Shown here: piece by piece, positions 31,048-39,073 of the stretch
How positions within the stretch are numbered: the stretch's first letter is position 1
Layout of the letters: every line of letters starts with the position of its first letter
NCBI GenBank assembly: GCA_035356975.1
Contig: DAORGW010000006.1
Span: forward strand, 1 to 45,123
Length of the DNA stretch: 45,123 nucleotides
Reading direction: 5' to 3'
Origin: STF1-138 sp035356975
Lineage (GTDB): Bacteria; Patescibacteriota; Patescibacteriia; UBA1558; S5-K13
The notes under the pieces: generated by a model
What the model saw: the letters and a program-made list of their open reading frames with translations, nothing else
What the model was told of the DNA's origin: nothing
The model's database searches: none
Program-made: the position numbers and the translations under genes

Positions 31048-33063
31048 TTATAAATCATCTATTTCTGGTAAATACGACTTGTTCTTATAATAAATCTCGT
31101 CATCTGACTCATAAGTTATGTCGCCATTTGATAAAATATTATTTGAATAAGATTCTTGATTAAAGTTTAAAAATTTCTCATCTATGCCTTTTATAAATTC
31201 TGAAATTTCTGTATTTTTTAATTCACCATATTTAAAAATATATAGCGGGTAAGTCATATACAAATATTTTTTTGCTCTTGTTATTGCAACATAAAAAAGT
31301 CTTCTCTCTTCTTCAATTCCATCCTGAGTTACACAAAGTGGATGCGGGAGAGAATCGCTTGTTAAATTTATTAAAAATACAATTTCCCATTCCAATCCCT
31401 TTGCTTGATGAATTGTGCTAAGTATTATGCAATCGCTTTTATTAACGTTTTTGTTTAAATTAAAACTTTCCTGCAAAGCAGTTTCATCTAGAAAATGTTT
31501 TAAATTATCGAAGCTACTTGCAAAATAAGATAACTGAACCAAATCTTCATGTCTTTCTTTAAAATCTTCATATTTTAAAGATAGATAAAAATAATATTCT
31601 TCAACTATAATACTTATTAATTTCCCTGGATTTGCATTTTTAAATTTTTCTATCTTTTTCAAAAACATTATAAAGTGCTTCCATCCCTCATAAGCTTTAT
31701 TTGAAATTTTTATATCACACTCAATTAGCTCTGAAATATTTTTAAATTTTTTAATTTGATCGTATATATTTTTCACTGTCACATCACCAATTCCCTCATA
31801 AAAATTTAAAACTCTAAAAAGAGAGACATAGTCATTTATATGGTTTATAATTTTTAAAAATGCAATCACATCTTTTATATGGGATCTTTCAAAAAATCTG
31901 AGCCCGCCCCTCATTTCATATGAAATCCCGGCTTTATTTAATTCCATTTCAAGTGTCTGCGCGTTACTTCCAGCTCTAAATAAAACCACGATGTCATTTG
32001 GTTTTTTTCCATCGCGTAAAAAATCTTTAATTTTATCTACTATAAACCAAGCCTCTTCTCTATTATCATTAAGTGCTATTAAATATGGTTTTACGTGTGG
32101 ACTTAAAATTGCCTTCAAATTTTTACTAAATTGGTTTTGATTTTCACTGATTATACGATTGGCTAAATTTAAAATTTCTGGTGTTGATCTATAATTTTTT
32201 TCCAATTTATATATTTCGCAATTTTTAAAAATTTTTGGAAATTCTATTATATTTTTTATGTCTGCTGCACGAAAAGAATAAATACTTTGTGCATCATCAC
32301 CAACAGCTAAAACATTATTTGTTTCTAAGCATAATTCCTTTATAATTTCCGCCTGTAAATAATTTGTGTCTTGATATTCATCTATTAAAACGTATTTCCA
32401 TTTATTCTTTAATTCTTTTCCTATTTTTTTATTAACGACCAACTCTTTAAAATAATAAAGCAAGTCATCAAAATCTAAAAATTTTGATTCTTTTTTTCTT
32501 TTTTTATATTCAATTTCTACATTTTCAAATTCAATTAAAAATTCTTGCCATTGGGGAAATTTTATTTCTAGAGCCTCATTAATTTCAATGCCTGAATTTA
32601 TTGAAAATGAAATTACTTCATGAACTAGCCCCGATGATGGTTTCTGTTTTTTGGGAAGTGTTAAAAAATTATCTTTTAAAATATGATTTATCAAAGATTT
32701 TGAATCATCTGAATCCATTATTGTAAAATCTTTTTGTAGACCAATCTCGGCACCGTACATTTTTAAAAGTCTATTTGCTACAGAATGAAATGTTCCACCC
32801 CAAATTGATAATTTATTTCTCTTATTATCAAAAATTAAATGCCCGACTCTCTCAAGCATTTCATTTGCTGCTTTATTAGTAAAAGTAAGCAATAAAATTT
32901 CTTCTGGTTTTACACCAACTGAAATAAGCCAGGCAACTCGATAAACAAGTGTCCTTGTTTTCCCACTTCCCGCTCCAGCAAGCACTAATTTTGAACCATC
33001 AGAAGAGCAAACAACTTTATATTGTTCATCATTTAATTCTTTTTTAAAATCTATTTTTTTCAT
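31048..33063 (-). CDS. UvrD/PcrA-type superfamily 1A DNA helicase
   Basis: A 671-residue 3'-5' helicase for repair or replication restart. SF1A motifs are all present: Q motif LNDEQYKVV, Walker A AGAGSGKT at 29-36, motif II DEYQDTN, motif III GDDAQSIYSFRAAD, motif IV NYRST, motif V STIHQAKGLEWE, motif VI YVAITRAKK. It is somewhat shorter than PcrA and lacks the usual C-terminal Tudor-like tail, ending in an acidic stretch (EIDDL). Stands alone on the minus strand. Its predicted promoter (33119-33146) is overlaid by a perfect inverted repeat, a possible operator. No Shine-Dalgarno site. Confidence 0.94.
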   Translation of the reverse strand: MKKIDFKKELNDEQYKVVCSSDGSKLVLAGAGSGKTRTLVYRVAWLISVGVKPEEILLLTFTNKAANEMLERVGHLIFDNKRNKLSIWGGTFHSVANRLLKMYGAEIGLQKDFTIMDSDDSKSLINHILKDNFLTLPKKQKPSSGLVHEVISFSINSGIEINEALEIKFPQWQEFLIEFENVEIEYKKRKKESKFLDFDDLLYYFKELVVNKKIGKELKNKWKYVLIDEYQDTNYLQAEIIKELCLETNNVLAVGDDAQSIYSFRAADIKNIIEFPKIFKNCEIYKLEKNYRSTPEILNLANRIISENQNQFSKNLKAILSPHVKPYLIALNDNREEAWFIVDKIKDFLRDGKKPNDIVVLFRAGSNAQTLEMELNKAGISYEMRGGLRFFERSHIKDVIAFLKIINHINDYVSLFRVLNFYEGIGDVTVKNIYDQIKKFKNISELIECDIKISNKAYEGWKHFIMFLKKIEKFKNANPGKLISIIVEEYYFYLSLKYEDFKERHEDLVQLSYFASSFDNLKHFLDETALQESFNLNKNVNKSDCIILSTIHQAKGLEWEIVFLINLTSDSLPHPLCVTQDGIEEERRLFYVAITRAKKYLYMTYPLYIFKYGELKNTEISEFIKGIDEKFLNFNQESYSNNILSNGDITYESDDEIYYKNKSYLPEIDDL

Positions 33064-33110
33064 ATATCGTGTAAGAATTATATCTAAAATATTAAATAAA
33101 AACTACCCCC

Positions 33111-33138
33111 ACCCATTGATTATAAATACATAATGGGT
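33111..33138. promoter_or_regulatory. Inverted repeat over the helicase promoter (candidate operator)
   Basis: ACCCATT (33111-33117) and AATGGGT (33132-33138), perfect 7-bp arms, 14 bp apart. It covers the -10 box and part of the spacer of the predicted helicase promoter. Confidence 0.5.
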
Positions 33139-33146
33139 AAGTGCAA
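33119..33146 (-). promoter_or_regulatory. Promoter of the UvrD-type helicase
   Basis: Minus strand: -35 TTGCAC (33146-33141), 16-bp spacer, -10 TATAAT (33124-33119). Leader about 50 nt. Confidence 0.5.
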
Positions 33147-33198
33147 ATTTTACTAAAAATTACTTTTATGAGATAATTAAAATATCAAAGGGAACTTC

Positions 33199-33423
33199 AT
33201 GACTTCAAAATCAAACAACCCCCAACGAAAAAATTTCAAAACCAAATGTGCAAAAACGCACAAAAAACTAATTAAAAGAATCTTAAAGAGAGGTGATCAA
33301 TTTCTAGGGTGTACCGCATGGTACACCCCTTTATACATAAAAATGATTAATAAAATTAATACGATAATAAAAACATGCAATTTTACAAATATGAAAACAT
33401 TGAAAAAGAAATTAAAAAAATAG
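33199..33423 (+). CDS. Doubtful small basic ORF containing a strong hairpin
   Basis: A 74-residue ORF, very Lys-rich (MTSKSNNPQRKNFKTK at the start; KKLIKRILKRGDQFLGCTAW in the middle), of no family I know. AAAGGGA precedes the ATG by 5 nt. A -35/-10 pair of moderate quality (TTTACT, 17 bp, GATAAT) lies just upstream. The region may instead be a short RNA: it holds a GTGC/GCAC mini-hairpin and a 9-bp hairpin at 33307-33328 in the middle of the frame. Its end overlaps the next ORF by 49 bp. Coding status uncertain. Confidence 0.35.
   Translation: MTSKSNNPQRKNFKTKCAKTHKKLIKRILKRGDQFLGCTAWYTPLYIKMINKINTIIKTCNFTNMKTLKKKLKK
33307..33328 (+). other. Strong hairpin inside the small ORF region
   Basis: Perfect 9-bp stem GGGTGTACC / GGTACACCC with loop GCAT, followed by CTTTATA. 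The T tract is too poor for a confident terminator. GAGGTGATC, complementary to a typical 16S rRNA 3' end, lies just before it (33290-33298). Confidence 0.6.
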
Positions 33424-33608
33424 AATATATCGATTTTAAACAAAGAGATATTGTTTTGTCTGAAATAAAAAAATATCTTGTAGACGATAAACTAACATAC
33501 GAAGAATTCAAAAACGTAATAAACAAACTAAGAGAAGAATTCAAAATAAGCAAAATCGATGAAAAATATCTAAATCAATTACTTATAGCAATAAAACAAA
33601 TCTATTAA
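33375..33608 (+). CDS. Small helical protein of unknown function
   Basis: A 77-residue, charged, fully helical ORF: MQFYKYENIEKEIKKIEYID at the start, then KYLVDDKLTYEEFKNVINKL and a hydrophobic end LLIAIKQIY. No membrane helix and no Cys. The composition is regular for a real small protein of this genome. It has no Shine-Dalgarno site and overlaps the preceding doubtful ORF. Its 3' end overlaps the convergent membrane protein gene by 4 bp. A weak inverted repeat, AACCTC / GAGGTT at 33615-33635, follows. Family unknown. Confidence 0.55.
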   Translation: MQFYKYENIEKEIKKIEYIDFKQRDIVLSEIKKYLVDDKLTYEEFKNVINKLREEFKISKIDEKYLNQLLIAIKQIY

Positions 33609-33844
33609 AACAAAAACCTCATATAAGAGGAGGTTAATATAGCCACCAATAAAGACAACAAAACCAAAAGGATTGTTCTGTCTTTTTTTAGTGTTAAATT
33701 TTTTTTTGTCATAATATAAGTTCCGCCCGTGATTACAAAAAATAAACAGATATAAAATGCTATCTGTAAACTAAAAATTGGTGCTACTAAAACTAAAATG
33801 GAACACATTAAAAGCAAAATGTTTTTTAATTTTTGTATTTGCAT
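33605..33844 (-). CDS. Small membrane protein, unknown function
   Basis: A 79-residue hydrophobic protein with three likely membrane helices: about 8-24 (NILLLMCSILVLVAPIF), 26-44 (LQIAFYICLFFVITGGTY) and 57-72 (RTILLVLLSLLVAILTS), with a basic loop TKKNLTLKKDR between the last two. No family recognised. It lies downstream of tRNA-Ser on the same strand with no clear promoter of its own, so it may be read from the tRNA or the upstream muramidase-like gene. A GAGGTT-T-rich sequence at its 3' end could terminate. Confidence 0.6.
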   Translation of the reverse strand: MQIQKLKNILLLMCSILVLVAPIFSLQIAFYICLFFVITGGTYIMTKKNLTLKKDRTILLVLLSLLVAILTSSYMRFLF

Positions 33845-33883
33845 ATTTTTATTTTAAATAAATATTATTTGTGTAATAATTTC

Positions 33884-33973
33884 TGGCGGAGGCGAAAGGA
33901 TTCGAACCTCTGGTCCTTTTTACAGGACAACGCTTTTCGAGAGCGCCCCATTCAACCACTCTGGCACGCCTCC
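33884..33973 (-). tRNA. tRNA-Ser (anticodon CGA)
   Basis: Class II cloverleaf on the minus strand: acceptor GGAGGCG / CGCCTCC-type pairing, anticodon loop CTCGAAA (anticodon CGA), long variable arm GTCCT / AGGAC, T loop TTCGAAT, discriminator G, encoded CCA. It begins 8 bp after the end of the secreted protein gene, so it may be processed from that transcript. Confidence 0.95.
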
Positions 33974-33980
33974 GTAAATA

Positions 33981-36170
33981 TTATTTCACCTCAATAGAGT
34001 ACTCCTTTGTTTTCTCTCCGTCAATTGCAATTTCTTCATATTTAGATCCGTATTCAAATTGCATATATAATTTATATATTCCTGGAATTACTGGGGCTTG
34101 TATTTTAAATGTAAATGAATACAAGCCACCAGGATTTATATTGTTCCTAATTTTATCAACAGCCATTACTGACAACCAGGATGAATCATAAAAATTACTT
34201 CCAGAAAAAGGATTTGTTGATTTATACGCACGAAGCACATAATTAGAATCCCAAACTGAATTACTATTATTTTTCAAAATTAAATTTACTGTCTTTATTT
34301 CGCCCGATTTCATAGTTTGTGGCAAATCAAAACTTATCCCCTGAGCTGATTTAATTTTACTAGTATCTGTTTTTACAACACTTGCCTCTCTTCCTACATC
34401 AATTATAAACTTCTTCGACATTACATCATCAATTATAATTTCTTGAAATTTTTTACCCCACTCTAATTGTAAATAAATTGGGTACTTACCGACTTTTGTA
34501 GGGGCCTTTAAATTAAAGGTAAATGAATATTCTTCACCCGAGTTAACATCGCCTTTTATTGTTTTAATTGCATAAGCTGATTCCCAATCAGATGATTTAA
34601 AAATACTTTTTACAAATGGATTCACTTTATCATAAGCACGAAACACTAAATTTTTATCCCATTTATCTGTCCCAGCATTTTTAAATTTCACAGTAACTGG
34701 AATTATCTCTCCTGGTTTCATTGTAGATGGAATATTATGACTCACCAACTGAGCACCAAGCTTTACAGTAACGTTAGTTTTGGCATTATAATCTCCAGAT
34801 GGAAATTTATTTGTTGTTGTTTTATCAACTTGTCTATATAAAGAAAAACTATATGTCCTTTGCCCTGCACTTTTTGGTGTATCCATTATTACGAATTCCG
34901 CTATTTTATTTGGAGCAACGCTGTTTTGTGTCATTGATACATATGTTTCCTTACCTTCGGAAGAAATATACTTCATTTTTACATTATTTTTATTCCATGT
35001 TGATAGACCAGTATTTTTATACTTAATTTTCATGTTATATTTTTTCAAAGGTTCCATGCTTGTTGGGACTCCATCTTGATACGTTGCATCATAATTAAAT
35101 TGCGTTTTTACATTAAAATTAATGTCGCTATCAGCAAACCAACCCCTACCATCATAAACAAGCATATATGAGTGTGCTTTTATTTTTTCATAATCTGATT
35201 TTTCTGTAACCGTGATTCTTAAAACCTCTCCTGGTTTTACAGATTGTCTTTGAGAATAAACTTTTATATCACTTCTTATTGTATCATCTGCTATAAAAGT
35301 AGAATTTTTAGAAATTATTGGAATCTTTGTTTTGTATTTTGTATCAATTAAATACAATTTTTTAAGATCTTCGTTTGTCCAGGTTTGAGTACCTATATTT
35401 AAATATTCTACCCAATATGCGACGACTTCTCCTTCTTTGGCGTTTATTTCATTTTCACTTGAACCAATAATCTGCAACATATACTCTGTTGATATGCTTG
35501 CAACAGATTCTCTACTACCAGACAATGGATCACCAAAATATCTCTGCCACACCCTCCAAAAAGTATAATTTCCTCTTATGTGTGGCGTATATGTATATAA
35601 ATTTGCGGTTGCCTGATTGGCAAAGATTAAATTTTCTCCATCAATAATTGTATTAACTCCTGATTTTTTAATAAATCCATATGCTGCCACACTATCATAA
35701 TAAAACCTCATTGCTCCAGCTGTATTATCAATTTGTTTTCCAAATCCTTTATACTTTTGAATTTTCGGATCGCTCATAGAACATGAATCACAGACGGCGT
35801 ATCCACAAGCCCAATCTAATCTTTTCTGTGGAGGAACTCCCTCCCACTGAATAAGGCTCTGTTCTTTTTGAAGTGTAACTAAAATATATTTTGGGTTTAC
35901 TTTATATCTTTGAGCTGCTTCATAGATAATTTGTGATGCGGATTTTGGTATTCCCTCAAAATCTTCTGTTGAATAATTAGCTAAATAAGAATTTTTGCCT
36001 TGTAAAAATTGTTGAATCTGAGCCTGTGTCATTGAATTATAATCAAACATCTGAAAATCAGAAATTATATTATTCTTATTAAAGTCTGGATCATAGTCCT
36101 GGGAAAACACGGGTGAAATAAAAAATGACCCAAAGATAAGTAAAAATATGAGAAAAATTAATTTTTTCAT
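33981..36170 (-). CDS. Secreted lysozyme-like protein with Ig-like (NBR1-type) repeats
   Basis: A 729-residue exported protein. The signal peptide covers about 1-23 (LIFLIFLLIFGSFFISPVFS). Residues about 75-215 look like a lysozyme or lytic-transglycosylase-type domain: ASQIIYEAAQRYKVNPKYIL with a candidate catalytic Glu103 in LQKEQSLI, and the later GAMRFYYDS and GNYTFWRVWQRYFG. At least three tandem Ig-like domains follow, each with a T-x-W-x-K/D core (GTQTWTNEDL, LSTWNKNNVK, TDKWDKNLVF, SVWDSNYVL) resembling NBR1-type Ig domains. It probably remodels peptidoglycan while bound to the wall or a partner. Own promoter; tRNA-Ser follows. Confidence 0.82.
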   Translation of the reverse strand: MKKLIFLIFLLIFGSFFISPVFSQDYDPDFNKNNIISDFQMFDYNSMTQAQIQQFLQGKNSYLANYSTEDFEGIPKSASQIIYEAAQRYKVNPKYILVTLQKEQSLIQWEGVPPQKRLDWACGYAVCDSCSMSDPKIQKYKGFGKQIDNTAGAMRFYYDSVAAYGFIKKSGVNTIIDGENLIFANQATANLYTYTPHIRGNYTFWRVWQRYFGDPLSGSRESVASISTEYMLQIIGSSENEINAKEGEVVAYWVEYLNIGTQTWTNEDLKKLYLIDTKYKTKIPIISKNSTFIADDTIRSDIKVYSQRQSVKPGEVLRITVTEKSDYEKIKAHSYMLVYDGRGWFADSDINFNVKTQFNYDATYQDGVPTSMEPLKKYNMKIKYKNTGLSTWNKNNVKMKYISSEGKETYVSMTQNSVAPNKIAEFVIMDTPKSAGQRTYSFSLYRQVDKTTTNKFPSGDYNAKTNVTVKLGAQLVSHNIPSTMKPGEIIPVTVKFKNAGTDKWDKNLVFRAYDKVNPFVKSIFKSSDWESAYAIKTIKGDVNSGEEYSFTFNLKAPTKVGKYPIYLQLEWGKKFQEIIIDDVMSKKFIIDVGREASVVKTDTSKIKSAQGISFDLPQTMKSGEIKTVNLILKNNSNSVWDSNYVLRAYKSTNPFSGSNFYDSSWLSVMAVDKIRNNINPGGLYSFTFKIQAPVIPGIYKLYMQFEYGSKYEEIAIDGEKTKEYSIEVK

Positions 36171-36195
36171 AATTAAAATTTAATTCTATATTTTT

Positions 36196-36224
36196 ATTAT
36201 AACAAATTTTGATATTTTAACCAA
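36196..36224 (-). promoter_or_regulatory. Promoter of the secreted lysozyme-like gene
   Basis: Minus strand: -35 TTGGTT (36224-36219), 17-bp spacer, -10 TATAAT (36201-36196) preceded by TGT (extended -10). Confidence 0.68.
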
Positions 36225-36228
36225 AAAT

Positions 36229-37530
36229 CTATTTTTCTACTCTGAAAAGTAGGCATCCTAAAACTATAAACCACCAAACTATACTTAAATCATTTTTAAA
36301 ATATGGGACCTCGACTGTTCCTTGAATCACAACCGCCAACATTGTAAGAAGTATAAAAATTTGCTCTTTTGAATTGTTGAAATAACTTTTTATACAAACC
36401 CTCATAAATTCTATAATTAACCAGAAAAACCCAATTAGTCCAAATATTCCCAAAGCTATCCAAAAATTTAAGAATATATTATGTGGGTATAAGAATATCT
36501 CAATATAATTAAATTTGTGATAATTTACAATTTTTTCCTGATAACCAACAAGACCCGCTCCCCTTACTGGATTATCTTTTATAAAATCTATTGTTTCTTT
36601 ATACATTTGTCGTCTAATTTGGCCAGATAAATCCTGAAGTAATAATTTTTCTTTTATTGAGTAGATTTCTGTATTTGGTTCATCAATTTTACTTGGTGCA
36701 CGTACCAAAAAAGGAAAGACAAAAGAAATAAGCAAAACCAAGGAAACCACAAAAATAAAATATTTTTTATTATTAAAAAATTTAAGGCTTGCAAAAATTA
36801 TTAGTCCCGAGATTATAGCTATTATTGCACTCTCTGATTTTGACCAAAAAATAGTAAGAAATATTAAAACAAAAACTAAAACATTAAATATTTTGAGGTG
36901 TAATTTTTTATCCTCAAATAAATTTAATAGGTTTAAAAAAAATACTGGAACAAGTATTAATCCATTTGCATTTGGATAACCAAAAAACGTAGTTATTCTT
37001 CCTTTTTCTATTGCATCGGTTGTATTAAATGCAAAATCTCCAGTTAGTTTTTGATATAATCCTAAAATAAAAATTAAAATGCTTAAAATTCCCAGTGAAT
37101 AAATAATGTTTTTAAATTGTTGTTTTGTTTTGATAGTAAATGCTAAAACTATAAATAAAAATAAACATTCTAAAAAGTATGATTTAAAAATTCCAAGCGC
37201 TTTAATCTGACTACTTGAATAAAATATGGCCAAATATGACATAATTAAAATTACAGAAATTGGCCACCTAAAATTCTTAAAAAAACTATTTGTTGTTATA
37301 TTTTGTTTAAAATTTCTAAATAGGTTGGAGATGTTTTTAATATTTTTTATAAAAAAAACAAAAACTATAATCCAAATTATTATTGAAAGTAAATTCATTG
37401 GAAATCCTAAAATATCAAACTGAACTCTATAACTTGGTAAAAGCAAAAAAGCAAAATAAATTCCTGCATCAAAATTTTTAAAGCATAAAAATCCAAATAA
37501 TATTGAAAATACTATAACTAACTCAAGCAT
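36229..37530 (-). CDS. O-antigen ligase / Wzy-like polymerase family membrane protein (second copy)
   Basis: A 433-residue integral membrane protein with about 11 hydrophobic helices. The diagnostic region near residue 310-370 reads NPVRGAGLVGYQEKI, then a loop with FLYPHNIFLNFWIALGIFGL, the family's conserved PHN motif before a membrane helix. It would transfer or polymerise surface glycan on the outer membrane face. It overlaps the flippase gene by 8 bp, so the pair is co-translated and probably handles one lipid-linked glycan. It is clearly distant from the family member at 21082-22347. Confidence 0.87.
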   Translation of the reverse strand: MLELVIVFSILFGFLCFKNFDAGIYFAFLLLPSYRVQFDILGFPMNLLSIIIWIIVFVFFIKNIKNISNLFRNFKQNITTNSFFKNFRWPISVILIMSYLAIFYSSSQIKALGIFKSYFLECLFLFIVLAFTIKTKQQFKNIIYSLGILSILIFILGLYQKLTGDFAFNTTDAIEKGRITTFFGYPNANGLILVPVFFLNLLNLFEDKKLHLKIFNVLVFVLIFLTIFWSKSESAIIAIISGLIIFASLKFFNNKKYFIFVVSLVLLISFVFPFLVRAPSKIDEPNTEIYSIKEKLLLQDLSGQIRRQMYKETIDFIKDNPVRGAGLVGYQEKIVNYHKFNYIEIFLYPHNIFLNFWIALGIFGLIGFFWLIIEFMRVCIKSYFNNSKEQIFILLTMLAVVIQGTVEVPYFKNDLSIVWWFIVLGCLLFRVEK

Positions 37531-38947
37531 CTTTTTTTAATATTAATAGCTCTTTTAAAAAATCAGCTGGGATTATTTTAAAAATAATTATTAAAAATAT
37601 ATAAATAAAGCAAGCAAGTATTGCATGAAATAAAAATGGTATCTTAATGATGTAAAGAATTAGATATGACATTATAGAAATAAAAAATACTTTGAAAAGC
37701 ACCCTAAAATTTATCCTGAAATCAATGTGTTTTCTAAGTATATAATATGAAAATATCGCGATAAGTAATTCAACAAAAAAAGTCATTAATGCAGCTCCAT
37801 AGTATCCGTAAACAGGTATAAATATTAGATAACCAACAAGTCCAATAATCGCACACATTAAAAAATATTTAATTGTGTGTTTTTGTTTGCCTATAGCAAT
37901 AATTGCGTAATTAAATAAATTACTAAAATATATTATAACCGCTGGCCAAATTAAAATTTGAAGTAATGGAATAGATTTTTCATAACCAGATCCCGCAATA
38001 AATTTTATGATTCCATTGGCCTCAATTGTAAAAACAAAAACTAAAAGAAATGAAAATATTACAAAGGCATCAAAAACTTTCTGAATGAAATTATTCAATT
38101 CTTCTTTTTTGTTTAAAGAGAAATATAAAACGAATGTTGGTAGCACTAATCCTAAAATCATATGTGGTAGTGTTACTATAACTTCTAAAATTTTATACGG
38201 TGCCCCATAAATTCCCACCTCGCTCTGAGATCTATATATAGAAAGTATTAACATATCAGCTTTAAAATAAATTAAATTTAAAATTGTTGTAACTGCAATC
38301 GGCCAACACATACGCAAGATCTCTTTTATATATAAAAAATTAAATTCCCATCTATATTTAAAATATTTAGATACATAATAATACATCATTGCAAAAAATA
38401 TTATTGAGTGAATATTATTTGCAAAAAGTATTGTTAATACACCAGCTTTTACTTTAACAAAAATAATTATAAGCACTAAAAATACAATTTTTGAAATTGT
38501 TTCTGATAATACAAATTTATGCATTTTCATTTCCTTTTGAAGCACGGCTGAATAAACCTGAACCAATCCATTTAAATAAAATGTAAGTGTTGTTGCAAAT
38601 ATTCCCCACTTTACAACTCCTGTATAGGGAAAAAATAAAGCAATTCCTGGTGCTAAAATAAAAAAGGGAAATCCAGAAACAATGCGCAAAGTTACGATAT
38701 TATTAAAAACCTTGTTCTTGTCTAAATTTTCTTTTGAAAGCTCTTGAAGCAAAACTATATACAAACCAAAATCCAAAAATATAAAAACAAACTGTAAATA
38801 AGTAAGAACTGTTGTGTACGCCCCAAAACCATCTGGCTCTAAATATCTGGTTAAATATGAAACAGCCAAAACACCAAGCAATACATTTATTGCTTTTCCA
38901 ATAATCTGTACTATTGAATTATGTGCAATTTTTTTAGCGTGAGACAT
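37523..38947 (-). CDS. Oligosaccharide flippase (Wzx/MATE-type)
   Basis: A 474-residue membrane protein with about 12-14 helices. The N-terminal VQIIGKAINVLLGVLAVSYL followed by TRYLEPDGFGAYTTVLTYLQ is the classic start of the polysaccharide_synt/Wzx family. It moves undecaprenyl-linked oligosaccharide across the membrane. Its end overlaps the O-antigen ligase gene. It follows recA after a 126-bp gap filled by repeat copy 2, with no promoter I can defend. Glycosyltransferase genes that would make the substrate are not in the window. Confidence 0.9.
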   Translation of the reverse strand: MSHAKKIAHNSIVQIIGKAINVLLGVLAVSYLTRYLEPDGFGAYTTVLTYLQFVFIFLDFGLYIVLLQELSKENLDKNKVFNNIVTLRIVSGFPFFILAPGIALFFPYTGVVKWGIFATTLTFYLNGLVQVYSAVLQKEMKMHKFVLSETISKIVFLVLIIIFVKVKAGVLTILFANNIHSIIFFAMMYYYVSKYFKYRWEFNFLYIKEILRMCWPIAVTTILNLIYFKADMLILSIYRSQSEVGIYGAPYKILEVIVTLPHMILGLVLPTFVLYFSLNKKEELNNFIQKVFDAFVIFSFLLVFVFTIEANGIIKFIAGSGYEKSIPLLQILIWPAVIIYFSNLFNYAIIAIGKQKHTIKYFLMCAIIGLVGYLIFIPVYGYYGAALMTFFVELLIAIFSYYILRKHIDFRINFRVLFKVFFISIMSYLILYIIKIPFLFHAILACFIYIFLIIIFKIIPADFLKELLILKKDA

Positions 38948-38950
38948 TAG

Positions 38951-39073
38951 TATATTTACTATTTATTATTTTCAATTTGGCAACTAATTTTTTATATTCT
39001 ATTTACTATAGAAATTGCAAAATAATCAAATAGTAAATCAATTTAGAATAAAAAATTGTAAATTGAAAATGTC
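38951..39073 (+). repeat. AT-rich dispersed repeat, copy 2 (between recA and flippase)
   Basis: Left arm TTTACTATTTATTATTTTCA (extends 4 more bases) pairs with a right arm near 39011-39036 carrying only two inserted bases. The right end includes CAAATAGTAAATCAATTTA, shared with copy 1. The outer AAATTGAAAAT end pairs back to the left part. Confidence 0.65.
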
